Source: CAXMQS01 sp036446035 (GTDB taxonomy: Bacteria; Actinomycetota; Acidimicrobiia; Spongiisociales; JAOTWH01). From it: a stretch of 22,528 nt of DNA. The notes below the pieces were generated by a model, which was given only the letters and a program-made list of their open reading frames with translations, searched no databases and was not told where the DNA came from. Below, in pieces: positions 21,770 to 22,528 of this stretch; within the stretch, counting starts at the first letter, position 1; every line of letters starts with the position of its first letter. The stretch spans positions 1 through 22,528 of the forward strand of contig JAZFSG010000107.1 of NCBI GenBank assembly GCA_036446035.1. Reading direction: 5' to 3'. The position numbers were made by a program, and so were the translations under genes.

Positions 21770-22528
21770 CTAGCTCCAGTCGAGCAGCACCTTGCCGGCC
21801 TCGCCGGAGGCGGCAGCCTCGAACGCCTCCTGATGGTTGTCTGCGGGGAACTCGTGGGTGATGACCGGACGGATATCGAGTCCGGTCTGCAACATGGCGA
21901 TCATCTTGTACCAGGTCTCAAAGAGCTTTCGTCCGTAGATGCCCTTCAGCGTCAGGCCCTTGAAGATGATCTCGTTCCAGTCGATCGGGTTGCGTTCCTG
22001 GCTGGGAATGCCCAGCAAGGCGACGTTGCCCCCGTTGTTCATGGCGTCCAGCATCTGCTGCAGGGCCGCAGCTACCCCTGACATCTCGAGACCGACGTCG
22101 AAGCCCTCGGTCATCCCTAGATCACTCATGACGGCACTCAGATCGGTCGAGTAGGCGTCGACGGCGCGGTCTGCGCCCATCTTGGCGACGATCTCGAGCC
22201 GAGAAGGTTTGATATCGGTGGCGACCACGTAGCGAGCTCCGACGTGACGGGCGATGGCGACGACCATCATGCCGATCGGGCCTGATCCCGTCACGAGAAC
22301 GTCTTCACCCACGAGGTCGTATTCGAGGGCGGTATGGGTGGCGTTGCCGAGCGGGTCGAGCAGGCTGGCGACGGAGTCATCGATGTCATCTGGAACCGGG
22401 TAGGCGTTGAAGGCAGGGATGGCGACGAACTCGGCAGATGCCCCCGGCCGGTCTACCCCCACACCGATCGTGTTGATGCAGAAATGCCGCCGGCCGGCGC
22501 GGCAGTTGCGACATACCCCGCAGGTGAT
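21770..22528 (-). CDS. tdh: L-threonine 3-dehydrogenase, 5' truncated by the window edge
   Basis: 252 codons of a zinc-dependent medium-chain dehydrogenase are visible; the frame is open to the right edge, so about 90 N-terminal residues including catalytic zinc ligands lie outside. Visible residues begin ITCGVCRNC, and C3, C6, C9 and C17 form the structural zinc site. GSGPIG (81-86) and D105 mark an NAD-type Rossmann fold. The stretches NTIGVGVDRPG, MTEGFDVGLEMSG, IFKGLTLKGIYGR and FETWYKMIA closely match E. coli Tdh from memory. It oxidises L-threonine to 2-amino-3-ketobutyrate, which Kbl would cleave to glycine and acetyl-CoA; no kbl is in the window. Followed by the FAD/GcvT gene, consistent with glycine and one-carbon metabolism. 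Confidence 0.94.
   Translation of the reverse strand: MTCGVCRNCRAGRRHFCINTIGVGVDRPGASAEFVAIPAFNAYPVPDDIDDSVASLLDPLGNATHTALEYDLVGEDVLVTGSGPIGMMVVAIARHVGARYVVATDIKPSRLEIVAKMGADRAVDAYSTDLSAVMSDLGMTEGFDVGLEMSGVAAALQQMLDAMNNGGNVALLGIPSQERNPIDWNEIIFKGLTLKGIYGRKLFETWYKMIAMLQTGLDIRPVITHEFPADNHQEAFEAAASGEAGKVLLDWS

Noticed and set aside
1..22528. tRNA, rRNA, CRISPR, insertion sequence, phage or glycine-riboswitch-like elements
   Set aside because: Looked for repeats, transposase motifs and structured leaders; nothing convincing was seen, and the gene content looks chromosomal and metabolic.

Overview
The window is about 22.5 kb of gene-dense, high-GC DNA (GC in the low-to-mid 60s per cent by eye), with no rRNA, tRNA, CRISPR array or insertion sequence that I can see. 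High GC, GTG starts, TANNNT -10 hexamers, leaderless-looking starts and lipoproteins with Ser/Thr/Asp-rich linkers after the lipobox point to an Actinomycetota member, perhaps an uncultured Acidimicrobiia-like heterotroph. That placement is inference. Both window edges cut through genes.

Region 1 (1-6951, all + strand) is a tight run of eight catabolic genes: a 5'-truncated SDR, a mandelate-racemase-type enolase-superfamily enzyme, a VOC protein, a class III CoA-transferase, the alpha and beta E1 subunits of a thiamine-diphosphate 2-oxoacid (acetoin/pyruvate type) dehydrogenase, a CitE/malyl-CoA-lyase-like enzyme and a second SDR. Most neighbours overlap or lie within about 20 bp. No E2 or E3 gene accompanies the E1 pair. 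The chemistry suggests a pathway from a hydroxy or sugar acid through a 2-keto-3-deoxy acid to a 3-hydroxyacyl-CoA, which a CitE-type lyase would split. This is the best candidate here for an undescribed system.

Region 2 (6966-16840) is a pentose, most likely D-xylose, uptake and catabolism island. xylB (-) and xylA (+) are divergent. A Gfo/Idh/MocA oxidoreductase (-) converges on xylA, and both genes end inside a shared 11-bp-stem hairpin. Divergent from that oxidoreductase runs a + strand series: GlcG/HbpS-like protein, aldose 1-epimerase, second Gfo/Idh/MocA oxidoreductase, then a XylF-type lipoprotein, a single-domain ATPase and a XylH-type permease. Two tandem hairpins lie between the binding-protein and ATPase genes. 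No xylose regulator gene is in the window.

Region 3 (16837-22528, all - strand) reads from the right edge: threonine 3-dehydrogenase (5' end outside the window), an 819-aa FAD/GcvT-type dimethylglycine or sarcosine dehydrogenase-like protein, an SDR with a leaderless-type promoter, and a secreted FG-GAP/ASPIC-UnbV lipoprotein. The lipoprotein gene and the permease gene converge so closely that their stop codons share one CTAG. The first two genes suggest threonine, glycine and methylated-amine metabolism feeding one-carbon units.

No stretch above 300 bp lacks a gene. The four longest gaps (8490-8620, 11157-11254, 13475-13615, 14735-14825) hold candidate promoters, inverted repeats and hairpins listed below.
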